Part shown: in pieces, positions 9,519-19,072 of the stretch
Position numbering within the stretch: position 1 is the stretch's first letter
How the letters are laid out: every line of letters begins with the position of its first letter
Assembly: GCF_030269925.1 (NCBI RefSeq)
Contig: NC_085131.1
Location: forward strand, 1,378,001 to 1,442,000
Direction of reading: 5' to 3'
Length of the DNA: 64,000 nucleotides
Source: Bombyx mori
Lineage: Eukaryota; Arthropoda; Insecta; Lepidoptera; Bombycidae
Translations under genes and position numbers: made by a program
The notes under the pieces: model-generated
The model's database searches: none
The model's input: only the letters and a program-made list of their open reading frames with translations
What the model was told of the DNA's origin: nothing

Positions 9519-10036
9519 GAATATTAAAAACTGGCATATTGTTTGCTTTGTGTTTAAATGTATCTCTTAAGTTCTCCTGTTTTATGGATCAGTATTGTAT
9601 CATTTATGTAAAACTGCCCAGAGTAAATACATTTTTATATTGATATTCAGAAGACATTGTCCTAAAGTGTATATGTCACGAGATGAAAACAATACTGGAG
9701 TGGATATTCGTACAAGCTTTTCTGTGACAAAGGGGTTGTCGGAGGGGGGAGGTGAGAGGGGGATGATTAATTGTCTAAGGGGGAAACGTTTGTTCGATGC
9801 TGGCTGGAATGGTAAGGTTTTTAAGATTTCGAAACGTTTGTTCTAAATTCGGAATGGGATTCTGTGATGTAAGCGTACGTTCGCATCTTCAGCTGCTCTC
9901 GGAGAATATAAGTTCCGATGTTTAACAGAACGGATTAGTTTGTCCGTTTGTTTTTAACTGGTGCTGCTTTGAGTAAGGCTTAGCGGGAGAAACAGGAGTT
10001 TTATTTAATAGTAACAAATAAGACTAATATGATTCT
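9519..10036. other. No gene seen; unique DNA
   Basis: A plus-strand frame (9595-9846, 83 codons) spans a G-rich patch but has no domain. No repeat was recognised. Confidence 0.45.
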
Positions 10037-10037
10037 T

Positions 10038-10215
10038 CTATATCGTTCCCTCACTGCTGTGACCACATGTGACGTTCTTCCACTGTGTTCGATCATGGGT
10101 GGCGTGGGTGGCATGGTACAGACTACCACCAAGTGCTTCTCTTACTAGATTGGACCATCTGTCTGGTGTTCTGTCGACCGCGCGCTTGCCCTCTATGCGA
10201 CCCGCAAATATGAGC
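10038..10215 (-). pseudogene. RTE-type LINE C-terminal fragment (same family as 27.5 kb)
   Basis: The minus strand reads RLIFAGRIEGKRAVDRTPDR, then WSNLV.EALGGSLYHA.HATHDRTQW and stops at 10040-10038. Its close relative at 27484-27705 is on the other strand. This is the DNA-binding-like tail of an RTE polyprotein without the catalytic domains. The end differs from the usual ...RDPQQ by a frameshift. Confidence 0.8.
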
Positions 10216-10221
10216 CTCTCT

Positions 10222-10460
10222 AAATTTTTTTTAATTTTCTTTATTGCTTAATTAGTTGGACGAGCTCACAGCCCACCTGGTGTTAAGCGGTTACCGAAGC
10301 CCATAGACATCTACAACGTAAATGTGCCACCCACCTTGAGATATAAGTTCTAAGGTCTCAGTATAGTTACAACGGCTGCCCCATCCTTCAAACCGAAACG
10401 CATTACTGCTTCACGGCAGAAATAGGCAGGATGGTGGTACCTACCCGCGCGGACCCGAAC
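10222..10460 (-). mobile_element. Bm1 SINE, 5'-truncated
   Basis: A T-rich tail starts almost directly after the RTE fragment, then TTGCTTAATTAGTTGGACGA, ACAACGTAAATGTGCCACCC, AACCGAAACGCATTACTGC and CCTACCCGCGCGGAC. It ends before the CTGGTGGTAGG segment. Confidence 0.92.
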
Positions 10461-10803
10461 GGTAACCCTGCTGTTATATTTATCCTTTTTTTTTTAATAA
10501 ATTAAATTTTTTATGTTACTTTTCGTATTGTTTAATCGTGTTTGTACCGGAACCGGGCGAGTCCGCCCGAGCGCTTTCAAAAGCCTCCCGAAATCGAGCC
10601 GAGGGGCGACACAGGAAAATGTAATGATGTTTGTCAAATGGAAAATGAGATAGGGAAATGCGGAGTTGGATCGCCGACCTTCGCCGAGACTCGGAGCAAC
10701 GGGGACTTTGCTCTTTTAAATAACGACGCTTGGCATTTTAAAATGATTCTATTTAACCGCTTTCGGTATTGCGAATATTGAGACGCTCCGGTATTGCCAT
10801 CTA
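10461..10803. other. No gene recognised; 79-codon frame without domain
   Basis: The plus-strand frame 10542-10781 (GTG/ATG-like start, RASPPERFQKPPEIEPRGD) is GC-richer than its surroundings. It has no known motif and no clear splice sites. It is probably not coding. Confidence 0.3.
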
Positions 10804-11634
10804 TCTACCTAAACTAATATTATAAAGAGGAAAGATTTGCTTGCTTGTTTGTATTGAATAGGCTCCGAAACCACTGAACCGATTTGCAAAATTCTTTCAC
10901 TGTTTGGAAGCTACACTATTCCCGAGCGACAGGCTATAATCTTTTTTGAAAAAAAAAATAGGGATCCTTACTAAAACACTAATAATGTAAGCCAAGGTGT
11001 AAAAAAAATTACCTAAAATATTCTTTACATCGCGTGCCCTGCGAAAACTATTCATGATAGAATAAAATAATGTACTACGACTTTGTAGAACACATAACTA
11101 TTTACAAAAAGTGTCGCGACAGCACATGTCTAACTATTATAGTTGTGCCGCAATAAGTGTTATTTTATTTAAAAAATAAAACAACGTCAAATATCGTTGA
11201 AATTTTTGTTAAAGACCCGAGCGGAGCCGGAGCAGAGTTTTGTTTGTTTGAACGCGCTAATCTCAGGAACTAATGGTCGGATTTAAAAAAATATTTCAGT
11301 GTTAGATAGTCCATTTACCGAGGACGGCTATAGGCTATATAACATTACGCTAAGACCAATGCAGGCGGAGCACCAAAATAAAGAATGTTTCAAAATCGGG
11401 TTTTTTTTCCCTTTTGAGAGCTTCCACTACGTGCGCTGCGGAAACGGTTAAAATTTTGCTAAAATAATGTATGACAGAATTGTTCCCCTTTAAAAGGTCT
11501 AAAAAAAAGTCCGCGACAGCATATGTCTATATGTTAAGAGTGGCTCACTATAAGGTTTTGTATGCTAACCAAATTTGTTCTAAAATAAAGCATTATTTTT
11601 ATTCCACGCGGAAGAAGTCGCGGGCAAAAGCTAG
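10804..11634 (+). mobile_element. Composite non-autonomous Helitron (5' part family A, 3' part family B)
   Basis: The first 420 bases match the family A element at 16795-17248 up to GACCCGAGCGG. The sequence then switches, without the A terminus, to the family B element seen at 35151-35578, from AGCCGGAGCAGAG onward. It ends with the B hairpin and CGCGGGCAAAAGCTAG before a T. No Rep/helicase is encoded. Helitrons use a 5' TC end and a 3' hairpin-CTAG end and insert between A and T. Confidence 0.8.
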
Positions 11635-12959
11635 TAATAAATAAAATAAAAAACATTTTCATGATTACGTTTCGATATTCAAAACACGAAATACTCTTTT
11701 ATTTTTCTAGATTATCAAACGTTCGGTGTTGCCATGGAAGCTTTTTTAACCGTTTTTTTTTTTTTATATTTATCGTAAGCACACACTAGATGAATTGATA
11801 ATTTAGAAATGAAACTAAATTTCAACACATTCCCAGATAAACAATTCAGATTAGTTCTTATAGGTGATTAAAGCTTTGAATGGTATTAATGAAACACGCT
11901 AACGGGTTCCCGCTGCCCTTCTCGTGGTATGCTGACATTTAGAAAACTCCAGTTTTACATACAAATTTAATGTGAGCGTTTAAATGGACGATGTTTGTGA
12001 TATTTCAGCCATTCTTGGCCGCTCCGGTTAATTATTAAAGTAATTTCCAAGACAGAATATCCACTTGAGTTTGTAAAGCTGGTTTTACACAACATTTATG
12101 TGTGTTCTTACGGTTTAAAAATAACAACTAGTATGTTCAACATATAAATTAGCTTTCGGTCGTTATTCAAGTTCCAATTATGTATTTATGAAAATACAAA
12201 AGTTAAAATTCGAACGCTTATGTAATTAAAATATATTTATTTAACGTACAAACCTAAAACTGAAATAAGAAAAAAGAAAATGTCTATCTATATTCCAAAT
12301 TCAAATATTCGGATTTGGAATATTGTAACAGAACGGTTGCGTTCATAAATCTCCGCGTCTCAACAGCTGATGTTCATTCGAAATACGAAACATTGCGGTT
12401 GGCTGTGTTGCCGAATACCGAAAACGATTTCCTGAATTCTTCGGGAAATTCTTGAATAGTGGAATTTTAGCTATCTAACGGAGCAGGGGAGGACGTTCGA
12501 TAATTAAATTCCATGATCGGAAGGCTGATGTGGAGAAACAGAGTTTGCGTCTTCTCGATTACGTAATAGTAGCGTTTTAGATGTCGTCCATTTTATAGTT
12601 AATTTGTTTTCTCATTATTTCAATTGATATTATTAACCTCTCTAGATTTAACATGTAACGTCAATCATGGCTTCGCTGTAAACGTAAATAAAGATTTCTT
12701 AATATGGCAACCCCGTGGCACGATATCGCGGGTCGCAGAGCGTGCGGTGCGCAGATAAATGGAGGAACCATGAAAAATGAGGACGTGCCGACGACGCGGA
12801 AGAACAACGGGACAATGGGATCGCAATGGACGCGTCCAAATATTCAGTATTCTATGATCAACATACATTGATTTATTATGTGAGCTAGCAGGCACTGAAG
12901 AAAAATAACCTCTTAACTATATAACTACAAATGCATAGATGCATTCTTATCACCCAATT
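11635..12959. other. No gene seen; unique AT-rich DNA
   Basis: About 1.3 kb without a repeat I can name. A minus-strand 76-codon frame (12665-12895) covers a GC-richer patch but shows no domain. Confidence 0.45.
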
Positions 12960-13328
12960 CATACCCGATCCTGCGAACCGAATGGTAAACAGTCGACGTC
13001 GCCCTAAGCACATCATTTGGATCCTCCCGATCCACTAACGGTGCTTTTAGGTACTTCAAGCACCGGTCATCGTTCTTGTCGAACCTGTATGTCGCTTGCG
13101 ACGAAGGGCTCGTCGAGTAAATTAACCCACAGACACAGCCCACTGAGTTTCTCGTCGGATCTTCTCAGTGGGTCGCGTTTCCGATTCGGTGGTAGATTCT
13201 GCGAAGCACTGCTCTTGCTAGGGCTAGTGTTAGCAACGTTCTCTGGTTAGATCCCTGTGAGCTCAACTACTCGCACGGCGAATTTAGTATGACCCCTCGA
13301 GGTCACTAGAATAGGTAGGACAAAAAAC
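12960..13328 (+). mobile_element. Jockey-like LINE 3' end with remnant of ORF2 C-terminus
   Basis: The frame IPDPANRMVNSRRRPKHII is followed by a one-base deletion, so the DPPDPLTVLLGT segment continues in another frame. The 3' non-coding region follows to GGTAGGACAAAAAAC. It is a dead, 5'-truncated copy. Confidence 0.88.
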
Positions 13329-13433
13329 ACCCTATAACAAAGGCCTTCAATAGAACCCACCCCTATCTTTTTGCGTGGGAGTCGTAAAACTAGCGTACTA
13401 CAACCTTTAATCGACATTTACCGGTCGGCCGTA

Positions 13434-13595
13434 TAAGTCCGCACAGACAGGAACCGCGGTCCTGCCTATTACTGCCGCGAAACAGTGATGCCTGATGAGC
13501 GAGTCAGCCGTTATACAATATTGTTAAGATTTCCACCTCACATCTCGAGATGGGTGGCGGTGTTCAACTTGTGCTGCCCATGGGCTCCGGTAACC
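13434..13595 (+). mobile_element. Ancient Bm1-related relic
   Basis: The order of blocks follows Bm1 (CCTGCCTATTACTGCCG.GAA.CAGT, CAGCCGTTAT, CATCTCGAGATGGGTGGCG, CCCATGGGCTCCGGTAACC), with heavy divergence. It may be an older SINE sharing the Bm1 core. Confidence 0.55.
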
Positions 13596-13639
13596 GAATC
13601 AAACCAAACCTTTACCTTACCTTACCTTAGCATTTTCAC

Positions 13640-14284
13640 TTTTGTAAGCGTCTTTACCCATCTACGACGTTAATAAATAAAAGATTGAAACAAGAGAAAC
13701 GCGCAATAATCACAATGTTTCATTTACAACACACTTATACCAAGTTATGTTGTACATAAGTTTATTAAGTACGATATACGTATTAATAATGATGTTATTA
13801 AAAAGTTGACAGTTAAAAAAGGCGGTGTACCCAAACTATGGCAACACCAAAACGATTATAACTCTAGCAACCGCTATTTCAATAAAACGTAACGCGATTT
13901 TTATAACGCATTATTTATAACGCAGTTTTATAACAATGTTAACGTAATTTAACTGGCCATAAACAGTTTTAGCGCGAAAAAACATTTGTTTTTGTTTATT
14001 ATGTGTCACTGCAGTTTCCTTTGATGTGTGCATGTTTCGTTTCAAATTTACGTTTTAACGCGAATACACGCGTAGGTACGTTGTTTTATAGCCGTTTAAA
14101 TTTATGGATTAGATTTGTATTATCTGCTATAACGGACGTTTTTTTTTTTTGAAGCTAATGTTATTTTTATGCTATTTTCGCTATCTTATAGCGTCATTTT
14201 CATTGATCTTCTTTTGTTTTGCAACTGTATCCATACTAATTAATAATAAGCATTCATATGTTTGATAATCAATTTAATTTGGGT
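13640..14284. other. No gene seen; AT-rich unique DNA
   Basis: No open frame of note and no recognised repeat. There is a short CCTTA tandem just upstream, at about 13612-13630. Confidence 0.45.
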
Positions 14285-14545
14285 GAAATTATAATTTGCG
14301 TAATCACTGGTGGTAGGACGTATTGTGAGTCCGCGCGGGTAGGTACCACCACCCCGCCTATTTCCGCCGTGCAGCAGTAATGCGTTTCGGTTCGAAGGGT
14401 GGGGAGCCGTTGTAACTATACTGAGACCTTAGAACTTATATCTCGAGGTGGGTGGCGCATTTACGTTGTAGATGTCTATGGGCTCCAGTAACCACTTAAC
14501 ACCAGGTGGGCTGTGAGCTCCATCCATCTAAGCAATAAAAAAAAT
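14285..14545 (+). mobile_element. Bm1 SINE, lacking the tRNA-derived head
   Basis: It begins at AAATTATAATTTGCGTAATC and runs through the central block to CCATCTAAGCAATAAAAAAA. The copy is well preserved, with CpG-type substitutions. Confidence 0.93.
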
Positions 14546-15362
14546 TGCGCATAAACATGTTTATTACTCAGATTTCGGTAAGGTTGGGTTTATCTGCTAT
14601 TATAAATACGTCAGTGCTTTCGCTGATTCGTGACTACGTGTCTATGGTTCTACAAATTGACATTTGACAGGCAGTTCATGGACTAAAGAGTGACACAAGC
14701 AGGTTGTTTTCGGATTATAAAGATAACGCGGTTGTAGATACAGAGGAGGTCAGTGTGACTTTAGTGTCTGGCGCATGAGTTAATTTTTGATGACAGTACA
14801 ATAATAAGGTCGACATCTTATGGCGATCTTCAGGAATAGCTAACGGAATTCATAAACCATAAACAGTGAATTTGTTTGACACGATTACATATGCATTTGA
14901 AAATGTGGTAATAATTGCAAATTGTTCCAGTAAATTGCAAACTAATCAAGACAACAACTACATTACTTCCGCTTGGAGATAATTTCGTCTCTGAGACCGT
15001 TGTCCGGGTCCATTCATCGGGCGTGTCCTCTTGGGGCGTCGGGCGGACATTACCAGGACCGTAAAGGCCGCGAAGAGGTCGGTTAATACGCAGTTAAGTG
15101 CCGGGGGACGATTGAACTCCTTGCCGTTTCACGCGCCCTGGTGCTTTGCGGAACGATGACAACATGTGTGCGTTGTAAACGAAGCTCAAACTCCTGGTAT
15201 GTTGATTAATTCTTACTGTGTTTTATTGTTGGCTGAACTGGCTGATGGCACGTTTGGCAGTGAGAGGTAATCCTGTTATATTTCAATGTTGATTGCAATG
15301 GAACGTGCGATGGAAGCCATTGTTTTTTCCGACACTACTTTTTAGAGGGTATATATTCTACA
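14546..15362. other. No gene seen; unique DNA with a GC-rich patch at 14990-15160
   Basis: The patch has CGTGTCCTCTTGGGGCGTCG and GCCGGGGGACGATTG but no frame with a recognisable domain. It could be regulatory. Confidence 0.35.
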
Positions 15363-15652
15363 CTAGTTGACCCGGCAGACTTCGTAGTGCCTCAATTGAA
15401 AAATAAAATACCTAAACTTTTGTATAAAATAAACTTAAAACAAACAAAAGGAATCCGTCCGACGGGGGACACATTAAAGGAAAAAACAAAATTGTTATTT
15501 TTATTTAAATCCGAGGATTTTCATATTTATTTACCTTTTAAACCTTCTCTGGATTTCCACAAATAATTCAAGACCAAAATTAGCCAAATCGGTCCAGCCG
15601 TTCTCGAATTTTTATATACATAGATAGATAGATATAGATAGAAGATAGATTA
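15363..15652 (-). mobile_element. Non-autonomous Helitron, family C
   Basis: The minus-strand 3' end is GTCTGCCGGGTCAACTAG next to an A/T flank at 15362. The body matches 17368-17768 and 31271-31555 (CCGTCGGACGGATTCC, AACGGCTGGACCGATTTGGC). The 5' end lacks about 30 bases and is replaced by TAGA tandem repeats. Confidence 0.8.
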
Positions 15653-16728
15653 TGCAGAAACGTCAAACTAATTTTGTTTTTAACTAAGTACCAGGAAGTT
15701 AAAATACTCGTAATTATAAAAAAAATTGTTAGAATCGATTTTATTACAGTGTTTAATGCAGAATATAGCATAATAACATTATAAATGTTTAAAAACCCTA
15801 CCGAGCGTACTACGAACACGGAACAACCGAACGCACTTACCTGAGACGAAGGAAACGGAAGGAAAAAAGTTAATTAACATCACAAAAGGAGCACTAAATT
15901 AAACAAAAGCTTTCGTTTAATTATAATTAATAATTTACAAGACGACTTGAATTGAGTTTTTCATTATACATTCATTATTCGAACCATTCGCGGCTTGATA
16001 AGACGCGCGTTGTACCGGTCTAGACATGCGATTCAGGGTTTGGTGTATTAATATGTAAATATTATAATTATCTATTTGTTATATGACCTAGATATCTCTG
16101 CCCCTTGCTGTCGTAAAAGACAATTAAAGGACTTTATGGTAGAATCGGCAACTTCTGAGTAGGTATTATAAGTACTAGGTTATTGCGACATCGGCCTATA
16201 AAGGTGGTAGCTTCTACTGTTTCTACAGCCAAATAATTGTGCATTCTTCTCTAATTCAGAAGCTACAGACATAATTGTGGCTCTAGTTAATTCATTTGCA
16301 TCGTCAAGCCACGGCCGTATTTGTAGCGTGTAAAAAACAAAAGCCAACCAGAAAAGAGCTTGCTCAAACAGAACAAGAAATAAAAGCTAAAAGTGGAACA
16401 TTCCCTTATCTCTGAACCCCTTAAACGGCACGGCACTAAGGCACCGGTATAAGAGCCTTAAAGGGAGTCCCGGACTCATCCCGGCGTTCCCCTCGTAAAA
16501 TAAAGGTTTACTAGACCATAAAGAAAATTAAAATGAATTATTTTGACGAGTGCCGGGGGCCGGGGGACGCCGAGGTGAATTGTTATGGCGCACTAACATC
16601 AAATTGTTTTCCTTGTAAGCTTATTTCGGGCGAACAATTAATGTACGGGTTGTCGCGACCTGGAGATTGTTTTGTTAACGGCCAGCCCGTTCGCTTGTTG
16701 GTTTATGGTTTTGATATTGTTTTACGAC
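15653..16728. other. No gene seen; unique DNA
   Basis: CCTGGTAC occurs at 15688-15695 (minus). A GC-richer stretch at 16400-16690 has a frame at 16533 (MNYFDECRGPGDAEVNCYG) with no known motif. Confidence 0.4.
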
Positions 16729-16760
16729 GGCTCACCTGGTGTTAAGCGGTTACTGGAGCC
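16729..16760 (-). mobile_element. Small Bm1 fragment
   Basis: GGCTCACCTGGTGTTAAGCG and the following GTTACTGGAGCC match the tail side of Bm1. Nothing else of the element remains. Confidence 0.6.
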
Positions 16761-16794
16761 GTCACCAACTAACAACCTCGAGAGATTCAAACTA

Positions 16795-17248
16795 TCTATA
16801 CTAATATTATTACATTATAATTACATTATAAAGAGGGAATATTTGTTTGTTTGTTTGTATTGAATAGGCTCCGAAACTACTGAACCGATTTGAAAAATTC
16901 TTTCACTGTTTGGAAACTACACTATTCCCGAGTGACATAGGCTATAATCTTTTTTGAAAAAAATTAGGGATCCTTACTAAAACTGGATTACATTATTGTA
17001 ATCCAAGGTGTAAAAAAAAAACTAAAATATTCTTTACATCGCGTGCCCTGCAAAAACTATTGATGATAGAATAAAATAATGTACTATGACTTTGTAGAAC
17101 ACATTATTATTTACAAAAAGTGTCACGACAGCATATTATTATGTCTAACTATTATAGTCATGCCGCAATAAGTATTATTTTATTTTATAAAATAAAACAA
17201 CGTCACATACCGTTGAAATTTTTGTTGAAGACCCGAGCGGGCCGCTAG
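16795..17248 (+). mobile_element. Non-autonomous Helitron, family A, complete ends
   Basis: It starts TCTATACTAATATT after an A and ends CGAGCGGGCCGCTAG before a T. These are the canonical Helitron features. The inside is AT-rich and non-coding. The family matches the left part of the composite at 10.8 kb. Confidence 0.85.
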
Positions 17249-17367
17249 TATTGTATAAAGTCATAAAATTCTTGCTACTACTTCGGGATGGCTGATGAGA
17301 AGAATAGTAGAACCTATCCGTACGGAATAACAATAGTCTTGTAATATAGAAGATTTTTTTCCCATAA

Positions 17368-17768
17368 TCTATATATATAAAAATGAATTGCTGTTCGTTA
17401 GTCTCACTAAAACTCGAGAACGGCTGGACCGATTTGGCTAATTTTCGTCTTGAATTATTTGTGGAAGTCCAGAGAAGGTTTAAAAGAAAAGGTTTTTGTC
17501 AATTTGTCAATGTTTTGTATTGATGATCACTTTGTTGGTGCAACTTATTAAGTAAATAAATAAATAAATAAATAAGTAAATAAATAAATAAAAGGTAGAT
17601 AAATGAATGAAAATGCTCGAAATGAAAATAAAAATAACAATTTTGTTTTTCTTTTGATGTGTCCCCCGTCGGACGGATTCCTTTTGTTTGTTTTATGTTT
17701 ATTTTATTCAAAAATTTAGGTCTTTTATTTATCGATTGAGGCACTACGAAGTCTGCCGGGTCAGCTAG
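17368..17768 (+). mobile_element. Non-autonomous Helitron, family C, with internal AAAT expansion
   Basis: It starts TCTATATATATAAAAATG after an A and ends CTGCCGGGTCAGCTAG before a T. An (AAAT)n run at about 17551-17595 has expanded inside it compared with the 31.3 kb copy. A 125-codon minus-strand frame is a by-product of that repeat. Confidence 0.88.
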
Positions 17769-18114
17769 TATCATAATAAATATGCAAAGTAAGTATACGA
17801 AAAAATAAAATCTCCGACACAAAACGAAATGAATGAGAAATACGTATGTTACAAGCAATAATTTGTCACATTGCATCGAACTTAAAATTGTAAGTCATAT
17901 AAATACGCAGCCGTGCCAAGATTTGCATAATCCCGAGAATTTAATATACGATAAACAAAGATTTGCGCAATTTACAGCAAGGGCGCGACAGAATATGAAT
18001 TCTTCGGTCGTGTTTTATGTTTGTCTTATTTGGGTACGTACGGCTTTCGTGGTGCATCATTAAAAGGGAAAACTCTTAAAGCAAACAAATTTAAATGTAC
18101 GCATCGTATCCGTT
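17769..18114. other. No gene seen
   Basis: There is a short chance frame at 17833-18063 and nothing recognisable. Confidence 0.4.
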
Positions 18115-18309
18115 GACTAGTAGCCCACTGTGTTTCTCGGCGGATCTTCTCAGTGGGTCGCGTCTCCGATCCGGTGGTAGATTCTGCGAAGCACGGCTCT
18201 TGCTAGGGTTCGTGTTAGCAACAACGTCAGGTTCGAGCCCCGTGAGCTCATCTACTAGTTCGGTGAATCTAGAATAAGCCTTCGAAGCTACTAGATGGGA
18301 AAAAAAAAG
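18115..18309 (+). mobile_element. Jockey-like LINE 3' end, short copy
   Basis: It runs from TAGCCCACTGTGTTTCTCGG through GATCTTCTCAGTGGGTCGCG and GGTTCGAGCCCCGTGAGCTC to a terminal A-run. It is truncated inside the 3' non-coding region. Confidence 0.88.
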
Positions 18310-18618
18310 TTGACTAAAATACTCGCGCGCCACCTATCGCACGTTTATGGCATCAAAACAACGAATTTCCCGGAATCGGGAACAATAGAACACATTTTCA
18401 ACTCAATTGGACAATTGGACAAACATGACTATATTCAAGGCACGTAAACTACAAGGATATTTTGCGTATTAAACGAATTTCGGCTTAGCGAATGCTTTCA
18501 TAAAATCTTTCGGATGATCTCACGTCCCTCCGTCGCGCGAGTCTGGCGCGGCACCTCGTCTAATGTTCACCCAAGGAGCACTAAAGCTGCACGTTCCACC
18601 GGGCCTTTATGCAGTTTG

Positions 18619-18881
18619 GAGATTTTTATGGTATAGTAGCTACTGCAAATGATCAGCGGGGAGCAGCCCGAGATGGCTACAAATCCATATTTATTTACCG
18701 CCTTTGCATGAAGCAAGATGTTATTAGCTTGCTTGTTGTGCGTTGAGGTGAGATTTTCATGGTCTAGTACCTACTGCAAATGTTCAGCGGGGAGAAAGAA
18801 GCCCGGGATGGCTACAAATCTATATTCATTTACCGTTTCTGCATGAACCAAGGAATCATTTGCTTGCTTGTTCACTGAGGT
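18619..18881. repeat. Tandem imperfect duplication, two units of about 131 bp
   Basis: Unit 1 (18619-18749) and unit 2 (18750-18881) both begin GAGATTTT.ATGGT and contain ACTGCAAATG.TCAGCGGGGA, GATGGCTACAAATC and TTGCTTGCTTGTT. Both end GAGGT. They differ at about one base in six and by small indels. The unit matches no repeat family here. Confidence 0.85.
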
Positions 18882-18966
18882 GCATACGATTGACGTGAAG
18901 ATTTAAACACATCCATCAAAAGCCGGTAAATAATGCTCTATAGTTTTCTATAGCTCATTTAGTTCC

Positions 18967-19072
18967 TTTTTTTTGTTATTTCCCATGCGGGCAGACGAGC
19001 ATACGGCCCACCTGAACCAATCCCAAGTGCAGAGCCAAGCCGTTGGGTACGGTAATACTCTCCACAAGCCTT
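18967..19072 (-). mobile_element. Tail of the GIAEVHGRR LINE family, with internal deletion
   Basis: A T-run, then GCAGACGAGCATACGGCCCA, GTGCAGAGCCAAGCCG and AATACTCTCCACAAGCCTT. The TGGTGAGTGGTTACCG segment is deleted. Confidence 0.85.

Noticed and set aside
17499..17876. 125-codon minus-strand frame rich in Leu, Ile and Tyr
   Set aside because: It is produced by an AAAT tandem array inside a Helitron and continues into AT-rich flank.
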